Shown: positions 10,068 to 21,889 of the stretch, one piece after another
Numbering within the stretch: the first letter of the stretch is position 1
Layout: the number at the start of each line of letters is the position of its first letter
Source of the DNA: Scedosporium boydii
Lineage: Eukaryota > Ascomycota > Sordariomycetes > Microascales > Microascaceae
DNA: 64,000 nt
Direction of reading: 5' to 3'
Assembly: GCA_002221725.1 (NCBI GenBank)
Contig: NJFT01000014.1
Location: 62,001-126,000 of the forward strand
Program-made: the position numbers and the translations under genes
Notes under the pieces: generated by a model
Seen by the model: the letters and a program-made list of their open reading frames with translations, nothing else
The model's database searches: none
What the model was told of the DNA's origin: nothing

Positions 10068-11999
10068 ATGCATTCTGAGGAATCCCCTGGTAGGCATTTG
10101 GTACACAGGTAGATGCTTATCACTCAACTCTTCATTATTTGGGAACCGGGGGCTAACTGGTAACCCAAGCCATGCTACCGAGGGCGACGTGCCCGGTACC
10201 GTTAATTTGAAGGCGGCCGGTAAGTCCATAGTCGCCCAACACCAACACCAACTCTTGAAAGTAGAAAAACTAACCAGACTTGGTTCTAGAGGGCGATGAC
10301 ACTGCCTATGGGCAGGCCCTTTTCCCCGTCCCTGCGAATGATCCAAACGACCCTCTCCAATGGCCCTCGTCCAAGAAGCTCGCCATCCTGATCACCTGCT
10401 CTCTATACTCGTTTCTCTCGAACTCGGCGTTGCTTGGGCCTTCGGTATATCTAGGCATATATGCTGAAGAGTTTGGCATAACACCAAATAAGGCTGCCGG
10501 TCTCATCAACTATCCTAACCTAGCGTTTGGTTTTGGTCCGTGAAAACACAGCATATTCGGAGAGTTAAGGGGTTTTCGCTAACGTTATCTAGGGTCCCTT
10601 ATTTTGGTCCCACTCTATCACAAGATTGGGCGTCGACCCGTTATGCTTCTCTCTCTCGTCTGCGTATGTGGAGTCATCAATGATACCCTACATCTCATAG
10701 TCCGACTAACCGTCCCTCCTAGTATTGTGTTGGCCTCATCGCGGCCTCTCAAGCCACGACCTACGCTGGGTTGATGGCTGCTCGTGTTGTTCATGCTTTA
10801 GGCTCAGGAGTCTGCGAAGCTTTACCCGTGCAGCTTGTCAATGACATTTTCTTCCTGCACGAACGCGGAACCCGCCTCGGCATCTACACGGGTAAGGAAT
10901 ATGAGCAACTGGGAGAAGAGCCCGCCCGGATCTCGTATATACTAACAATTCTGTCCTCATAGTATGTCTTTGCTTAGGTTCAACAGGCCCGCTCTATGCT
11001 GGCTATATGCTAGCGGGCGGTTACGAGTGGCGCCTGTTTTTCTACGTCGAATTTGCCTTCGCCGCGGCTCTCTTGATCTTCGCCTTCTTTGTGGTGGAGG
11101 AGACCACGTACCATCGCAAAAGTCCCCAGGATTCGTCGTCCTCCGATTCGCAAACAGGACAGATAGTGGACGACAAACCAGCCGCCATCGTGACCGAGGA
11201 TGTTTCCGAAATCCCTCCGCGCAAGACTTTCATCCAGACCCTCAAATTCTGGGGTACATGGGAGAAGGACTCGCCTTTTTTCATCATGATGATCCGCGCA
11301 TTTTCTTACTTCCTCATCCCTCACGTCTTCTGGGTTGTAACAACCTATGGTATCTATATCGGCCTCGGCGCCCTAACCTTCAACTTCACTTTTCCTCTTA
11401 AGATCACCGCTCCGCCCTACAACTGGTCTCAACTCAACTCTGGCCTTATTACCATCTCCACCGTCATCGGTTATGGGCTCGCCTTCCTCTTCACATCCTC
11501 CTCTGATCGCTTAGCCGCTCGCCTCACACGCCGTAACAACGGTATCCGCGAAGCAGAGATGCGCCTGGGCGTAATGCTCCCGGCCATGCTTCTCGCGCCA
11601 GCAGGTCTCATCCTCTACGGCTTCAGTGCCCAACGCAACCTGCATTGGATCGGCTATTTCATCGGAGTGGCCATGAATCAGTTCGCCAGCTACTTCTACT
11701 TCACGTTTACTTTAGCCTACGCCATCGACAGCTACAACTCCAACATCAGTGAGATGCTTATCGCCATGAACCTCGGCAAGCAGGCGATTAGCTTCGGCAT
11801 GGGTATCAACTTGTTGGAGTGGATCTTGCAGCATGGCTATGTAGTTATGATTTCGGGCGTTTTTTGCGGCATCGTGCTTGCAAATAACTTGGCTGTGATT
11901 CCGTTCATGCTTTTCGGAAAGAAGATTCGCAAATTTATGCATACGACCTTCTTGGCTAAGATGCACCGGGAAAGCATTCGCGAGATTGCCACGCATTAA
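10068..11999 (+). CDS. MFS transporter, DHA1-like drug/small-molecule antiporter
   Basis: Integral plasma-membrane transporter. Exons from about 10298 onward are clear: DDTAYGQALFPVPANDPNDP then LQWPSSKKLA, a typical MFS N-terminus, GSLILVPLYHKIGRRPVMLL with the helix 2-3 loop motif GRRPVM, then ASQATTYAGLMAARVVHALG, SGVCEALPVQLVNDIFFLHE and RGTRLGIYTG, then the second half to the TAA at 11997. A long central cytosolic loop rich in Ser and Asp follows YEWRLFFYVEFAFAAALLIF, as in HOL/DHA1-like fungal carriers. Introns at about 10231-10290, 10534-10591, 10665-10722 and 10891-10962 keep frame. The first exon from ATG 10068 and its junction to HATEGDVPGTVNLKAA are uncertain: no single GT-AG pair I found keeps frame with normal sites. 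Possible exporter of the neighbouring enzymes' product. Confidence 0.85.
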
Positions 12000-12586
12000 A
12001 CGAGGGACTAACAGTGGCCTTGTGCAAATTAATACTCCACTGGCGGGAGATTGATAACCAGTACCAAATGAAGTTTAATAATGTTAATATAATATCAATG
12101 GCACTTTCTTTCTCAAGTGGAATGGAGGAAGGATTCGCATGTAGAAATTCCTTCGCATTCGTAGATGTCAGGCTCCAACCTGGAGCGGTGACAGTCATGA
12201 TGAACAGCGAAAGCATCAATGATCCAATAATTCATCATACCTTTCAGGGGGACCGACTCCTCCTAAAACGAATATTATGCTACCATGCAGTACCCTTACA
12301 TGCCCCGAGCTAATTTTTACCTCATAGTCATTTTTTTTTCTTTTTTTGGTAGAATATACAATGTTCAATATTAGCCTCACGTCCGTGGCGTTTTCTCGCA
12401 CGCGCGTTATATCAAACATGGTCGTCACTAGCCCTAGACGAAGTATTGCCCCCGCCTCACCAATATTCTGAGAATTTTGAGTTTCCAAATGTGCAGGCGC
12501 AGATTTTGCGATAGTCTCGGGCCGAGACTGGTACATACACACACAAAGAATTAAGGCAGGATCTAGAAGACCACTATCCGAACTTG
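12000..12586. other. Intergenic, convergent 3' flanks
   Basis: Between convergent MFS and OPT genes. AT-rich, with a T-rich run near 12331-12346. No gene or motif is supportable. Confidence 0.5.
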
Positions 12587-15579
12587 TCACTCCAGCCCAA
12601 AGCACCTCTCACTACTCCTCTCGTCATTACCCCACCAATGGGGCATTGACACGACCTTGCCGGCACCAAAGAATAAGAAGATGAGCAGCATGTTGAAGTT
12701 GAAGCCGGCGTCGAAGGCCGCGGCGAGGATGTAGTTCCAGCGGGCCCATAGAGGATAACGGTACCGGTAGGCCCAGAACATCACGACGAAGCCGCCGATG
12801 AAGCTGCTGAGGAAGCCGGTGCTGATATTGCCGTACCAGCGAGACATGCACGAGAAGAAAATCGGAGTGTTCCACAGATGGAACTTGTACCGAGGGAAGG
12901 TCCGGTGCAGGGCGAAGACGAGATGGGGTGCGAGGAGGCCAACAAGGAAGCCGTATGGGACAACCCTATAGATTGGCTCCTTGAACAGGCGAATGGGTCC
13001 CTATATACGATGATCACGATTAGAACCGTAATTCAATCCAATTGTACCGGTAGATTGGAATTCAATACGGTGAGAAACGTCGGTGAAGGCCTTGACAAGT
13101 TTTGTGATATTTTTGATTAGGAGGAGAGAGTGAAGGCCTACCAATAAAACGTATTGGACAGCCATGGTCAAGTTGCTAGCGAGACTTTGTCCTGTCCATT
13201 GATGCGTCGGATCGACAAGCTCCCCAGTCAAGTAATCCCTTTTTGTATTGAGGACCCACCTAACCACTGCGTAGTTGATTGGGATTCCCAATAGACTGCC
13301 GAACCACTGGGCGAAAAAGACGGTTTTTGGAGGGCAATGCTGTGCCGAAGTCAGTATACTTGCAGGCGTTGTCTGGGAAGTTTCCATCCTGGGAAGGCTA
13401 AGGCTTACCATGTAATGCCCGAGCTTTTGGTCCTAAGATTTGGTAAATTTGACGTCAGCTGTCTCCATACAGACATAGAAGTACTCCTCGGAGTGTTCTG
13501 CAAAGCAATTCCGAGTTGGCACTTGCCAAGCATCCTGACAATACCACGCCAATCCCCGGGCGCACCAAACGTCTGAGTGGAATGCACCAGACACTTAACG
13601 TAGGACTACACATACCTGGAGGAACCATTGGGCACGATACCAAGCGTTACCCGCTATACTTCCGTAAACAGAGGCTCCGGTAGGGTTCTTATGACCATGT
13701 ATTGCATTAACCATCAAACCATACAGGAGCTCATTCGTTGTCCCAACTTCGATCTGAAAATTGCTCAACGCGTAGAGCCAACCCATGGGCAGAACGATGA
13801 CAGCACCGGTCCCAACAGCAACAAGCAACGTCCACCAAGGGATAAAGAAACTATTGGTAGCGACGATGACGAGAAGAGAAATAAACGCAACCGAGAAGAG
13901 AGTCAGATACCACCAGAGTGGGACATCGTCGTAAGCACGCTGCAGAATGCTGAGCTGGTCATTGTACTGGTGGGCAATAGACTTTGACTTGCCCCGTGAC
14001 CGCGCTCGAAGTTTGGTAACCGCATCTTTGATTTGGTTGTAACCAAAAAGGCCAATCCAGACAAGCGCAGAGGTGTAGCTGGCATAATCGAAGAACATGC
14101 TGCCTTTTGGTCAGCAGGTGACAACTCAGGGTGGGTAAGGGGTTGGACTCACTTCCATCGAAGTTGCAGACTCGCGTACGGCGGCCCCAGTTCCTGGTAA
14201 GCTGTTTCGTTAAATGAGACGTCGGGAGTCAAAAGTTGGGTCATGGGATAAGAGGTTCCGTTCTCTGTCGCAGTGTTAGCGACACTCGGAAAGCTGGGAT
14301 CAAGGCATAACTACTGTCATCCACCGACAGTCATATGCGGACCAGAGAAAATGAGATATGGAAGAGAGGGAAAAGACCACACACCCAGGAACAGCCGATT
14401 GGACATTAATTTCTTGTCCCACTCTCCAAGTCCCTTGAATTTGGCAATTGGGAGTAGAATCCAGCAGTTGACAACGAAAGCGAGGAACATCACCACCTGC
14501 GTCCACCACGGCGTGAGGAACAGCGAAATGTACGCGGCGACGCTAGACCAGTCCAACGAGAAGTTGAGCACGCCCATGCCACCGAAGCCAGCGCCGACAA
14601 AATTGGCAGTCGGGTTGTTCGGTGCGAACCAGCAGATGACGGCAAGACTGCCCAGCATCGGGAAAACATATTCGGGCAGGAACTGCCAGAGGATGACAGC
14701 GAGTAACACCCACCAGAAGACGCGAGTCTGCTTCTTGGATAAAGCTGTCGGGTGCGTGCGCTGCTTTTTCTGGGTCTCGAAGAGGGCGGTTTGACAAAGA
14801 CTATTACCGGCTTGTATGTCAGCCTGGTGATCTATCCTCCTCCTATCATATAACGTCCAAAATACTCACGCCTGGAACCACGGGTAGATGGGGTCGTAAA
14901 TGAGGAATTGACGGGCAATCGCAGCAAAAGAGTATCCTGTCCAGACAATGCCCCACATGAAGAAGATAGCCACCGCAGGGCTGATCCTCTGGCCAAAGTA
15001 CAACTCGGCAATCGAGACAGGTGTATAGCCCAAGTTATACGTGGCACCAGACGCTGCAGTGATGGTGATGAGGACGTGCTCCTTGATGCTGAAGGGACCT
15101 GGGTTCGTGTTGAACCCCCACTTGGTGAAAGGGATACGGACCTGCCGAGAAGGCATCGCTTTCGCCCACCAGTCGCCGACGTAGCTCGAGGCGAGTTGAA
15201 CGAAAAAAATTGAATAGGGAGCATAAGTAGTACGGTAATGGCTCATCTGACTGAGAAAGGCACCGGGGACAACAAAGATGATTGACAGAATAAAATAGCG
15301 GAAGGTAAGGGTCGGCAGCGTTGGGTCATCATGTAAACTCACTACGCGGCGCACATAGGGAGGGATATCGCGAACACGAGGGTCGTCCTCAGAGAATGCG
15401 GTTTCTCCAGAGGAGTCATTATCATCGGTAGTTGTGAATAAGAATGGGGGCTTCTCGGACATAGGAATATCGTCTGCGCTGTGTTTTTCATTATCTCTGT
15501 TGGCGGAGGTGTCGCTGCCGATCGGCGACGTCACCTCCCGCGGGTCGATCGAGATTTCTTTGCTGTGAGTCTCGGTCAT
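12587..15579 (-). CDS. Oligopeptide transporter, OPT family
   Basis: Proton-coupled importer of small peptides, or of peptide-like metal chelates, in the plasma membrane. The acidic, Ser-rich N-terminus begins at MTETHSKEISIDP. The family's first signature is PYVRRVVSLHDDPTLPTLTF (DDP..P..T.R type). NTNPGPFSIKEHVLI holds the NPG motif. Further exons give SAELYFGQRISPA-like helices, FWWVLLAVILWQFLPEYVFP, the central segment with WWYLTLFSVAFISLLVIVAT, a small exon DQKLGHYM, and PPKTVFFAQWFGSLLGIPIN, where many family members have KIPPR. The end is MPHWWGNDERSSERCFGLE, matching the family C-terminus. At least six introns are needed, one of about 170 bases at 13441-13614. An ATG 66 bases upstream is in frame but would add an atypical leader. 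Confidence 0.9.
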
Positions 15580-16759
15580 GGCTGAAGCGTAGTCCTCACA
15601 AAAATCGAAAAAAGCTTTTGCTAATGCTCGGGCAAGGCCTGCCAAGGCGGAAGACTTGCATCGTCCTTTATTATTTCGTAACAGTTATCGAGACTACAAT
15701 TATCATCGGTTACAACCGCAACTCTTGGTCCCGCACCGGCAAGAAGAGCTACCAGAAAGGGCAGGTGGTTATTTTGACAACCCCATGCACGATGCAAGGA
15801 GCGATGATGTGATCAGAACCGCGAGCCTATTATTACTCTGTCTGACCATTGATTCGGGCGGTTCTCACGCAGCTACCCGGATATTGTGCCGAGCGGCCAG
15901 AACCACCGACCAGACAATTGATCAACGTGAAAGCACTGTCTGTCGCCAGAGAGGATCCCGATAACGTCATTCGTCCAAAAAGGCCCGGGAAAGAACTTTT
16001 GGTGTCGAGAAGAACTTTTGGGGGTCCATTTTACCAGGGAACTGGCGCGGAAGGAAGAAATATTGACAGATCGGTCCACATGGTCAAGTCCCGGAGCGAC
16101 TAAAACATTAGCAGTCTCGCCCTGTCAATACCGCATTAGTAATGATTCTAATTTTATCGTGTAATAGCAGACTCCAACTATAATTCGATGTTACTCGACT
16201 GACACGAAAGGGCTGACTGGGATCACAAATGGAAAAGGGGTCAGAAGAGGAAAAGTTGGGGAGGCTAGTTTTGGACGAAAAGCCATCCGCTAGTTTGTTC
16301 GGTTTGCGAGGGCTGATCAGAGTAAGGAATGGGTTCGCAGTGGATATGTTCATTTCGCCGAGTTAAGGAACTTCAGCGCACAGAGGATCCATTTGGCTTC
16401 GTTCCCGACTAGCTTCAACATAGCCAGCGCTCATTTAGCTCCCAGCACTCAGGCTAGGCTTCAACAGGCCTGATTCGATTTTAGACTAAGACGTGATCCT
16501 CCACGGCGAGAAGAGGCAGGAATATCATCAAGCCAAGGCCGGGCGACCTGGTGATGACATTGGCAAACTTGCCAAAGCGGAATTTTATTAATTAATTATC
16601 TGAGAAGAAAAAAGCGCGATTCTCGTGTTATTGCCGAACGGATGATCGACTTAATGACATTATCGGGCCCTTTGATGTTTGGTATTGACTTCATATCCGA
16701 CCACCTACGGGAGATGCTAATAGGTTCGGGTGCGTTAAAGCTGACGGATCAGCCCAAAG
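15580..16759. other. OPT promoter and intergenic DNA
   Basis: 5' flank of OPT and 3' flank of the first LaeA-like methyltransferase. Short open frames have no protein-like features. Nothing specific seen. Confidence 0.5.
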
Positions 16760-18032
16760 TTACTCCTCGTCCACGCCCCCGCCTGGCTTTTGTGCGTACC
16801 AGAAATAATAGTTAAAGTATCGATGTACCGCCGTGTCCTCCAGGGCGTTCCGCGCCATCGCCAAGACTACCTGGCTTTCTACTTGCGACATTCCTAGAGC
16901 CTCAAACGGCCGCCCCGCAAAGGTCGGCATGATGTCGACAACAGCAAGCTTCTGATACATCCCAACGAGACGGAGAGTCTTGTCTTTGGCCCATATGCCG
17001 ATAGGCACTTTCTTCACATGGCACTGTATGTTTTCAAAGCCGGCGGCGCGCAGGAGAGGTTCGAGATTCGCGGGAAGCGTCGTGTTCATTCCAAAGGTGG
17101 AAAAGGCCTCGCCGGCAAGATCATACATTCTTTTCACAGGGTCATCGGGAAGCATGGTACCGTCATCGCAGAAGGGGGCACCGTGGAGCTCTTGAAGTTC
17201 GATCCAACCGCCGGTCTTCAGAGCACTAGAGGAGAATCAACGCGCCGGACATTATTTTAGCAGAAGAGCGGGCTACTTACTCAAAAGCATTCTTCAAAAC
17301 TCTGGGCACATCTTTCAGGATGATGACCATGAACCTGAAATGAACAAGGTCACAATCGCGTATCAACCAGTCCAGTTCACAGTCATCTACAATGAAGTCC
17401 ACGTTCGGAGGGACCCATAAAGGTTGGATAGGTGATAGGTCGATGCCACGCACACGGGCACTGGGATACCTATCCCCGGCTTTTCTCGGGTGGTGCTGGT
17501 TATTATGATGGATAAGGAGCGGATAGCAGGGACTATTTCAGCTGTCACATACCATCGATTACCCATATCCCTTTATCACCGTCAAAGGTTAGCGCAAGTT
17601 ACAAACCCCTCGCCAGGAAACAGGGGCGGGAGACGATTGAAGAAGGGTTGATCCTATACCAGTACCGGTGCCAATATCTAATATCAGTTGCGGATCATCA
17701 CCAATCGGGGCATAATGTAAGACCCCGTCCGTAAGCTCAAGCATCATTACATGTTTCATGTCTTCCCGATTCTGCTCAATATCGTCGTTCGGTACGGGAT
17801 ACCGACTGTTCTTGAAGGAATGGTAGCGTCGCCCATGTTCGTACGTATGCGCGTAGACGGTTGAAGTAACCGACGTTGTCGCAACAGATGAGGCATCGTA
17901 GCTTTCAGCCAAAAATTCGTCTTCTTCTCCAGGCTCACTTGCAGCCTCAATTGGGGGAAGATCCCGTGAGGAGTGGATTGACGCTCTGTCAGGACTATCG
18001 TCTCTCTCCGCGACTTCAGAATCGGCAGGCAT
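16760..18032 (-). CDS. LaeA-like SAM-dependent methyltransferase (first copy)
   Basis: Soluble class I methyltransferase of the TAM/LaeA type widespread in filamentous fungi. Exon 1 starts at 18032, where an in-frame TAA lies just upstream, and has an acidic disordered N-terminus, then AHTYEHGRRYHSFKNSRYPV and LILDIGTGTG, the SAM motif I, completed as IWVID in a tiny second exon. Then YPSARVRGIDLSPIQPLWVP carries the acidic residue of motif II, VDFIVDDCELDW motif III, and DCDLVHFRFMVIILKD motif IV. The last exons read LKTGGWIELQELHGAPFCDD and end FNYYFWYAQKPGGGVDEE. LaeA itself is a nuclear regulator of metabolite clusters, but most relatives are uncharacterised. This one may instead be a biosynthetic or regulatory methyltransferase of the surrounding genes. 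A palindromic E-box lies upstream. Confidence 0.9.
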
Positions 18033-18538
18033 CGCGTTAGTGTCGACGCTAGCAAGTTTAGCGGCTTTTTCGGGCTTTTAGTTCGACAGGGGTTGATGCT
18101 AGGGCGGGCCGCCAAGCCGTTTGGAAGGGGCCAGGCCTGTGTGTATGGAGTACACTACACTACTCGGTTGTAGTGTCGAAGGACTCTGAACAGAGATTGT
18201 GACGGTCTTGTAGATCGAACCCGATGAGGAGAGCTTGATATCGTATAATTCAAGACTATCCGGTCTATCTTGTGCATCAAGCGTAGGTACATGTAGGATT
18301 TCATCCAAGCTTGTGCCCCTTCCCTGGATGGGCTGATTTGAAGGGCTGGTTGGGGCAGCCTCGGTTGTATCCACGTGATATATCACGTGTGTCTTGTCAA
18401 CTCAATTCGGCTTTTCTTTTGTGAAAACAAGGTACGAAGGAGATGAATGCCAATACGGCGACTGCATTCCAAGATCTCTACCAATTCTTCTCTAGTACAT
18501 CCCCAGCCCATGCCACGGATCAGCTGATGCGATATGAG
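18033..18538. other. Promoter of the first LaeA-like methyltransferase
   Basis: It holds the 18-base palindrome at 18372-18389 and an imperfect inverted TGTAGTGTA/TACACTACA cluster near 18142-18175. The 95-codon frame across it lacks an ATG start and is not supported as a gene. Confidence 0.5.
18372..18389. promoter_or_regulatory. Perfect 18-base palindrome with two E-boxes
   Basis: CACGTGATATATCACGTG equals its own reverse complement over all 18 bases and holds two CACGTG E-boxes, 12 bases apart start to start. It lies 340 bases upstream of the LaeA-like methyltransferase start. CACGTG is bound by fungal bHLH and some bZIP factors. The CACGTGAT half recurs at 20223-20230, upstream of the neighbouring FAD monooxygenase. 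Confidence 0.5.
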
Positions 18539-19991
18539 TTAGGTCAATTTCCCGTGTCCCTTCGTCGCCATCAGCATTTTCCCGACAGTCTCGATGGTAA
18601 ATGATCGCTCAGCTTCTTGCAAAGACTGCTCCACTGCCTTTGCACCCCGCTCAATTAACTCGGCATCGAACGCCGACATAACCTTCTCTCTCGTGGCTGG
18701 ATCTGCGCACTCAGACAGTTGGAGGAGGGCCTGAACGTAATTCTTGACGTCCTCGATCGCATGTTGTAATCCCTGGCCGCGGTCTTCTCGCCCAACAAGA
18801 CCAACCATCAGTGACGCATTCCAGAATTGCCCCTACATATTAATGTCCAACTTACATGGTAGCATTGGGTGGGCAGCATCGCCCGCCAAGGTCACTCTGC
18901 CTGACCGATTGTCCCAAGGAACAGGAACCCAGTACTTCATCTCATCAATATTGCACGGGCTGTGATCAGGGGTCCCATCGATTGCCGACTGGAACGGCTC
19001 GCAGAGACCACTGGTGTTCGCCTTGATATAATCGATGGCCTCCTGGTCTCGTAAATCGACGGGTTCACCTCGCCATATCTTGACCCAAAAGGTAGCCCAA
19101 GTGGACATATTGGCGGGATCATCAACGTACATGACTGTTGTAAACTTGCATGTCAGAAGTTAATGTCTTGGAATAATGTGCTAGCACGGCACCGCCACCA
19201 ACAGAACATAAAGCGCGTGATATCAGGATTATAGAGCAGGCTTACCTCCGCACCCAGCAACTGCATCTGTGCCCATCATTATTGCTGCCACTGGGTGCGC
19301 ATCCACAATTCGCTTTGTCTTCGCGACGTCACCATCGTTAATGATGCCGGTCGCGAACATCAAACCCGAACGCTGAGACCGAGCTGCCTCATGCCCTAAG
19401 AGTAACTCGCGAACTGTCGATGACGTGCCGTCTGCGCCGAAGACAAAGTCCACCTCGGCGCTACCTCCATCGCCAAAGGCAAGTTTCACGGAATCTGCAG
19501 TCGACGCTAGTTTCTTTAGCTCCTTGCCCCATCGAATGTCGATTCCTGTCATGAGGACTTCACGAAGTCGTTGACGTGTAATGCGTCTCGCCCCCGGCGT
19601 CGGACTCTCAAATAAAATGTCGCCCGTGACGCCATTGAAGCAGGGCAGATACTCGATCTCTTCGTTGAAATCCAGGTGTGGGTTACAGACTGCGCGAGGG
19701 AAACTCTGCCAAACTTCGTCGGGAAGGAGATCTCGCAAGATGGGTAGGGCCCAGTGGATGAGAATGGTCCAGTCACGGCTGCGGATGTTGGAGTTTACCT
19801 CTCTTTCGAAGACGACAACGTTGGTAAAGCCATTCTACTTGACGTATCTCCCTGTAAGCTTCTGTTTTGGTTCCAGTACACATAAGACAATCGAGCGGGG
19901 TACGATCTTGGGGCTTTGGGACCTTTTTCAATGCCTGCGCGGCAAGTAGTCCGGTAATACCGGCGCCGATAATTGCAACTGCAGAGTCCAT
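18539..19991 (-). CDS. FAD-dependent aromatic hydroxylase-like monooxygenase
   Basis: Class A flavoprotein monooxygenase of the salicylate/p-hydroxybenzoate hydroxylase type. It begins with the FAD dinucleotide motif AVAIIGAGITGLLAAQALKK. Intron 1 follows (weak donor GTCCCA), then NGFTNVVVFERE and RDWTILIHWALPILRDLLPD. The mid motif FVFGADGTSSTVRELL and the late motif RVTLAGDAAHPMLPY, with its GD for the FAD ribityl chain, are both present. The last intron joins LPY to RGQGLQHAIEDVKNYVQALL, restoring the family sequence, and the reading frame ends at 18539. Roughly 430 residues. Such enzymes use NAD(P)H to hydroxylate aromatic or polyketide rings. It lies 500 bases from the LaeA-like gene, in the same direction. 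Confidence 0.88.
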
Positions 19992-20429
19992 TTTATGACC
20001 CTATTAGAGCTGTCTTGTAGAAATGATACTCACAGGGCAAGCAGTCTAAGAGAGCGTGATCATTTGCAGCATTAGAAAGGGAACTAATTCTAGCGCCAGC
20101 GCGAGTTTTCCTCCATTTTCTCCACCTTTTGTGCAGCAGAAAATATGCATTGGGGTATCAGGCTAACCCAACGAAGCGCATCGCCGTTGCGACTTCTGCA
20201 AGTCGTTTCTGGTGAGAGGGACCACGTGATGTGTTGAAAAATCGCATGAAGAATCTGATGAAGAATGCAATACAGAATCTGTGAAACGCACATCCATCTC
20301 GCCAATAGAAATAGCACGTTTTTGTTTCGTCAATCACAAATGTTCCAAATTAGAAAAGACTTGGCCTCTTACTAATTCACCCTTGCACGTATCATCGAGA
20401 CATCGATCGATATCCTGCCTGATGTCTTC
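19992..20429. other. Promoter of the FAD monooxygenase
   Basis: It contains CACGTGAT at 20223-20230, about 230 bases upstream of the start, the same octamer found twice in the palindrome at 18372. Nothing else is supportable. Confidence 0.5.
20223..20230. promoter_or_regulatory. CACGTGAT E-box, shared with the upstream palindrome
   Basis: The octamer matches either half of the 18372-18389 palindrome. Its placement 230 bases before the FAD monooxygenase start suggests shared control of the two neighbouring genes. This is inference from a short match. Confidence 0.35.
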
Positions 20430-21458
20430 CTACGTCCACATCGTCGTATTCTGGCGAACAATCCAATTGATAACCCCAACTGCGAAATCACCCCTCTTCC
20501 GCATCACTGGCTCGATCCTCGCTTTAAATTCCTCGTCGGTCACGTACCTGGAGGCTGTAAGCCGGCACACGATTTCGCGAAGGGCAATATCCCCCTCAAC
20601 AACCTTCTCGTAGAGTTCATCCACTGCGTCCGGGAAACCCTCGCTAGTAGCGTAACACATCTCTGCCGCGCGGTAGAATCGATCACGGGCCAATAGGCGG
20701 AGGGAGGGGACATCGTAGACATGGGGCCATGATGTAGACGCGGAGGTGGATGAGGAGCTCGGCGTCGCGATTTCTAATGTAGACCTTCGCATCGATGGGG
20801 TCGCTAGGGGAATTAGGAAGCGGGGGATCGCTGGGACCAAACTCTTCTGACTCCTCTGCAGGCTCGTCGGCGTCTTCCTCTTCCTCCTCGTCTTCCCCAT
20901 CCCACTCTTTTCCGTCCCCTTCGTTATTGTAGACCCCGGGTTCTTCAGCTAGGTTTTCGGCGACCTCCTCAGGAGTCGGTCATCTTAGATGTTTGCGATA
21001 GCTCTTCTGGGTTTAGAGTGAACTCGTCATCGTAGTTGCCTGTGTACAGAAACTGGAGAAAGTGGCGCAGGGTTTCCGGATCATCCTCTGGAAGCTGTAT
21101 TACCCCCGTCGAAGCTTCCTACTATGCTATTACTTAGCCTACATGTTAACTCAATGAGGAGTCTATGGGTGGGGTATACTTGGAATTGGCCTGACAGTGC
21201 ACGATCAAAAAAAGGTGACTGAGGACATACGATGGCCCTGTGTGCCGAGAAGGTTGTCTCGCCGCAGACAATCTTCATGTCAGAGAATTTCCCAGACAGG
21301 TACAGCTTCGAAAGAGCTGTAAAAATGCACCTCGTGCGTAGGTGGTCGACTGGGTCGTCATCAGGATCGCGATGCTCCGCCCCCGTGGAAGATGGTGCCT
21401 CTGGAGATGGGGGCCGAGGCATCCTATGCCGGGACGCTTCAGGGTTAGATCTTGACAT
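20430..21458 (-). pseudogene. BTB/POZ domain protein, disrupted by two frameshifts
   Basis: Exon 1 (from 21458) encodes a BTB/POZ domain: FSDMKIVCGETTFSAHRAIV then CPQSPFFDRALSGQFQ. An intron joins this to EASTGVIQLPEDDPETLRHF and LQFLYTGNYDDEF, the second BTB block. After QTSKM the frame stops. Reading on one base later gives PTPEEVAENLAEEPG, a Glu-rich stretch and AKVYIRNRDAELLIHLRVYI. At the G4 run at 20723-20726 the frame shifts again by one base to HVYDVPSLRLLARDRFYRAA, the expected helix after the BTB core, and on to the stop at 20430. Both shifts fit one extra base. Fungal BTB proteins are usually protein-interaction adaptors. It could be a true pseudogene or two sequencing errors. The intact N-terminal part could still make a truncated BTB protein. 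Confidence 0.75.
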
Positions 21459-21889
21459 TGGATTGATGAGTTATGATACAAAATGCAGAGAATGGTCTGA
21501 AACCACGGCGGGATGAAATATCCTGAAGAAGCTGTTCAGGATTAGGTCTGGCGCTGGAGTTGCGGCGCGTCTCGACTCCCGAGAGCCTTCAGGTGACTTC
21601 CCAATCGGGCTTAAAACGATCGCCCCTTGCATGTTCCAACAGTGACTGGGCTAGTCTTCTCTCATCAGGCAAACGAAAGCCCTCTCCTCGATTAAAGGTT
21701 GGAGAAAAACAAAAGGTAATTCCAAGGTATTTAATTATTTAAGTAATTTGAAGGGTTGGTATCAAACGATCGATCATTTTACCTTCTAGCGGAAGCCAAA
21801 TATGCAGTCTCAGCTGGAATTGCCTGGGTATGAAAAAGTAAAGTCAAGAAGAGTTTGTTCCGACAAAAAGCACTGGATGAAAATAAGAT
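21459..21889. other. Intergenic
   Basis: Between the BTB start and the P450 stop. No gene or motif is supportable. Confidence 0.5.

Noticed and set aside
18099..18386. 95-codon minus-strand frame upstream of the LaeA-like gene
   Set aside because: It starts at GTG within the palindrome and has no protein-like features. It is better explained as promoter DNA.
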